NCBI RefSeq assembly: GCF_026151205.1
Contig: NW_026971930.1
Location: 1 to 17,714 of the forward strand
Origin: Bolinopsis microptera
Taxonomy: Eukaryota; Ctenophora; Tentaculata; Lobata; Bolinopsidae
DNA length: 17,714 bases
Direction of reading: 5' to 3'
Below, one piece after another: positions 17,049 through 17,714 of this stretch; positions within the stretch are counted from its first letter, which is position 1, and every line of letters starts with the position of its first letter. The notes below the pieces were generated by a model. The model did not search any database. It saw only the letters and a list, made by a program, of their open reading frames with translations, and was not told where the DNA came from. A program made the translations under genes and the position numbers.

Positions 17049-17119
17049 ATAATCATTATTCAAGGATCAAGTAATAGATAACCTTTTCCTAAACCTCCAA
17101 ACACTGCAAGTTTTAGGTG
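17049..17119 (+). other. Probable 5' UTR portion of the KH gene exon
   Basis: GTTTTATTGTTTTTCTAG ends at 17048 and is a strong acceptor-like site with a T-rich tract. The sequence after it carries stops in the KH reading frame (TAG at 17114-17116), so it would be untranslated. An upstream non-coding exon is implied but not identified. Confidence 0.45.
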
Positions 17120-17714
17120 ATGGCCAAGAGAAACTTTAGTTCAAGACAAGGAGGGCAATGGAATGATGATGAATTTTCTTCAAAGAAAATGAGAACACCT
17201 GAGGAAGTTTCGGTGAAATTTCTTTTACCAAATGTTGTAGTTGGTGCACTACTATCCAGAAAAGCAGCAGCGCTCAAGCGCATTAGAGATCAGACATGTT
17301 ACAATAAAGATTTCGTCCTCAAGCTTTCAGGAAAAGACCAGTTTTATCCTGGAACAAAAGATGAAAGAATGATTGCTCTGGTTGGTCCTCCTCTTTTGGT
17401 CCATCGTGCATGCTGCCTGCTCCAAGACCAGATCATTGATGATCCATTTCTAGTAACAGACGAATCTGGTACCAATGACATGGGTCCTAGACAAGGTCAG
17501 CTGAAAATAGCTGTTAGTGACAGAGCTGCCAGTAAAATTATTGGATCTAAAGGTGCAGTAGTTAAAGACATCTCAGGACATTTTAATATTGCAATTACAA
17601 TCACCCCATCAAAGGAAGTCATTGTACCAGATGAAAGAATAGTTACCATCTTAGGCCCAAGTCGAAATGTTTTTGATGCTCTTGAGCCAATCATGCATCA
17701 AATATCTCAACAAC
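17120..17714 (+). CDS. KH-domain RNA-binding protein, NOVA/PCBP-like (3' partial)
   Basis: Open from ATG 17120 to the window end (198 codons plus one base). An in-frame TAG at 17114-17116 fixes this as the first usable start. The N-terminus is polar and basic (MAKRNFSSRQGG .. SKKMRTPEE). KH1 spans about residues 30-110: VSVKFLLPNVVVGALLSRK, LKRIRDQT, then KLSGKDQFYPGTKDERM. Its x-FYPGT turn is typical of NOVA-type KH1. KH2 spans about 130-196 and has an intact GxxG loop: ASKIIGSKGAVVKDI, then ITITPSKEVIVPDERIVTILG. KH proteins of this group bind short pyrimidine-rich or YCAY-type RNA in the nucleus and act in splicing or mRNA control. KH1 has SRKA where GKGG or GxxG is expected, so its RNA grip is probably lost. 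No intron interrupts the two domains. hnRNP K/PCBP-type relatives are the main alternative. Confidence 0.85.
   Translation, partial: MAKRNFSSRQGGQWNDDEFSSKKMRTPEEVSVKFLLPNVVVGALLSRKAAALKRIRDQTCYNKDFVLKLSGKDQFYPGTKDERMIALVGPPLLVHRACCLLQDQIIDDPFLVTDESGTNDMGPRQGQLKIAVSDRAASKIIGSKGAVVKDISGHFNIAITITPSKEVIVPDERIVTILGPSRNVFDALEPIMHQISQQ

Overview
The window looks like nuclear DNA of an invertebrate animal. Evidence: spliced exons with GT/AG boundaries, a secreted sushi-domain (complement control) gene, a KH-domain RNA-binding gene, two kinds of non-LTR retrotransposon, long AT-rich non-coding stretches and much repeat DNA. There is nothing bacterial, organellar or viral here. I cannot name the species. 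Restriction-like-endonuclease retrotransposons of the kind seen at 13-16 kb occur in several early-branching and marine invertebrate groups.

Layout. (a) 1-1173, minus strand: the 5' part of a sushi-domain gene, with a signal-peptide exon, two more clear exons, a possible fourth at the edge and a minisatellite in one intron. (b) 1174-3416: intergenic. It holds a recurring GGTGGATA motif (1857-2553), one GC-rich fold-back module (2669-2784) and a promoter-like patch (2815-2890). (c) 3417-7870: a tandem array of units of about 410-440 bp, interrupted by a 194-bp insertion with a 13-bp target-site duplication (TSD), a 1,039-bp 5'-truncated RTE-like retrotransposon with a 10-bp TSD, and a 58-bp insertion. 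(d) 8158-8914: a TATA-like box, a possible short first exon, and a duplicated intron-end/terminal-exon module. (e) 10929-11972: a cluster of short GC-rich palindromic elements built from four shared modules. At least two are about 90-97 bp long and carry their own TSDs. (f) 12005-12295 and 16550-16830: two copies of a dispersed repeat of about 290 bp. (g) 12782-15920: a composite restriction-like-endonuclease (RLE) retrotransposon insertion between perfect 13-bp direct repeats. It consists of a 3'-end fragment joined head-to-tail to a longer, nearly intact but 5'-truncated copy. (h) 17049-17714, plus strand: the first coding exon of a NOVA/PCBP-like two-KH gene, running off the window.

The two host genes diverge outward from a repeat-filled interval of about 16 kb and show no sign of a shared pathway. 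The most interesting structures are the composite retrotransposon, best explained by template jumping during one insertion, and the family of very short, hairpin-bearing mobile modules at 2.7 kb and 11-12 kb. I found no convincing new defence or metabolic gene system.
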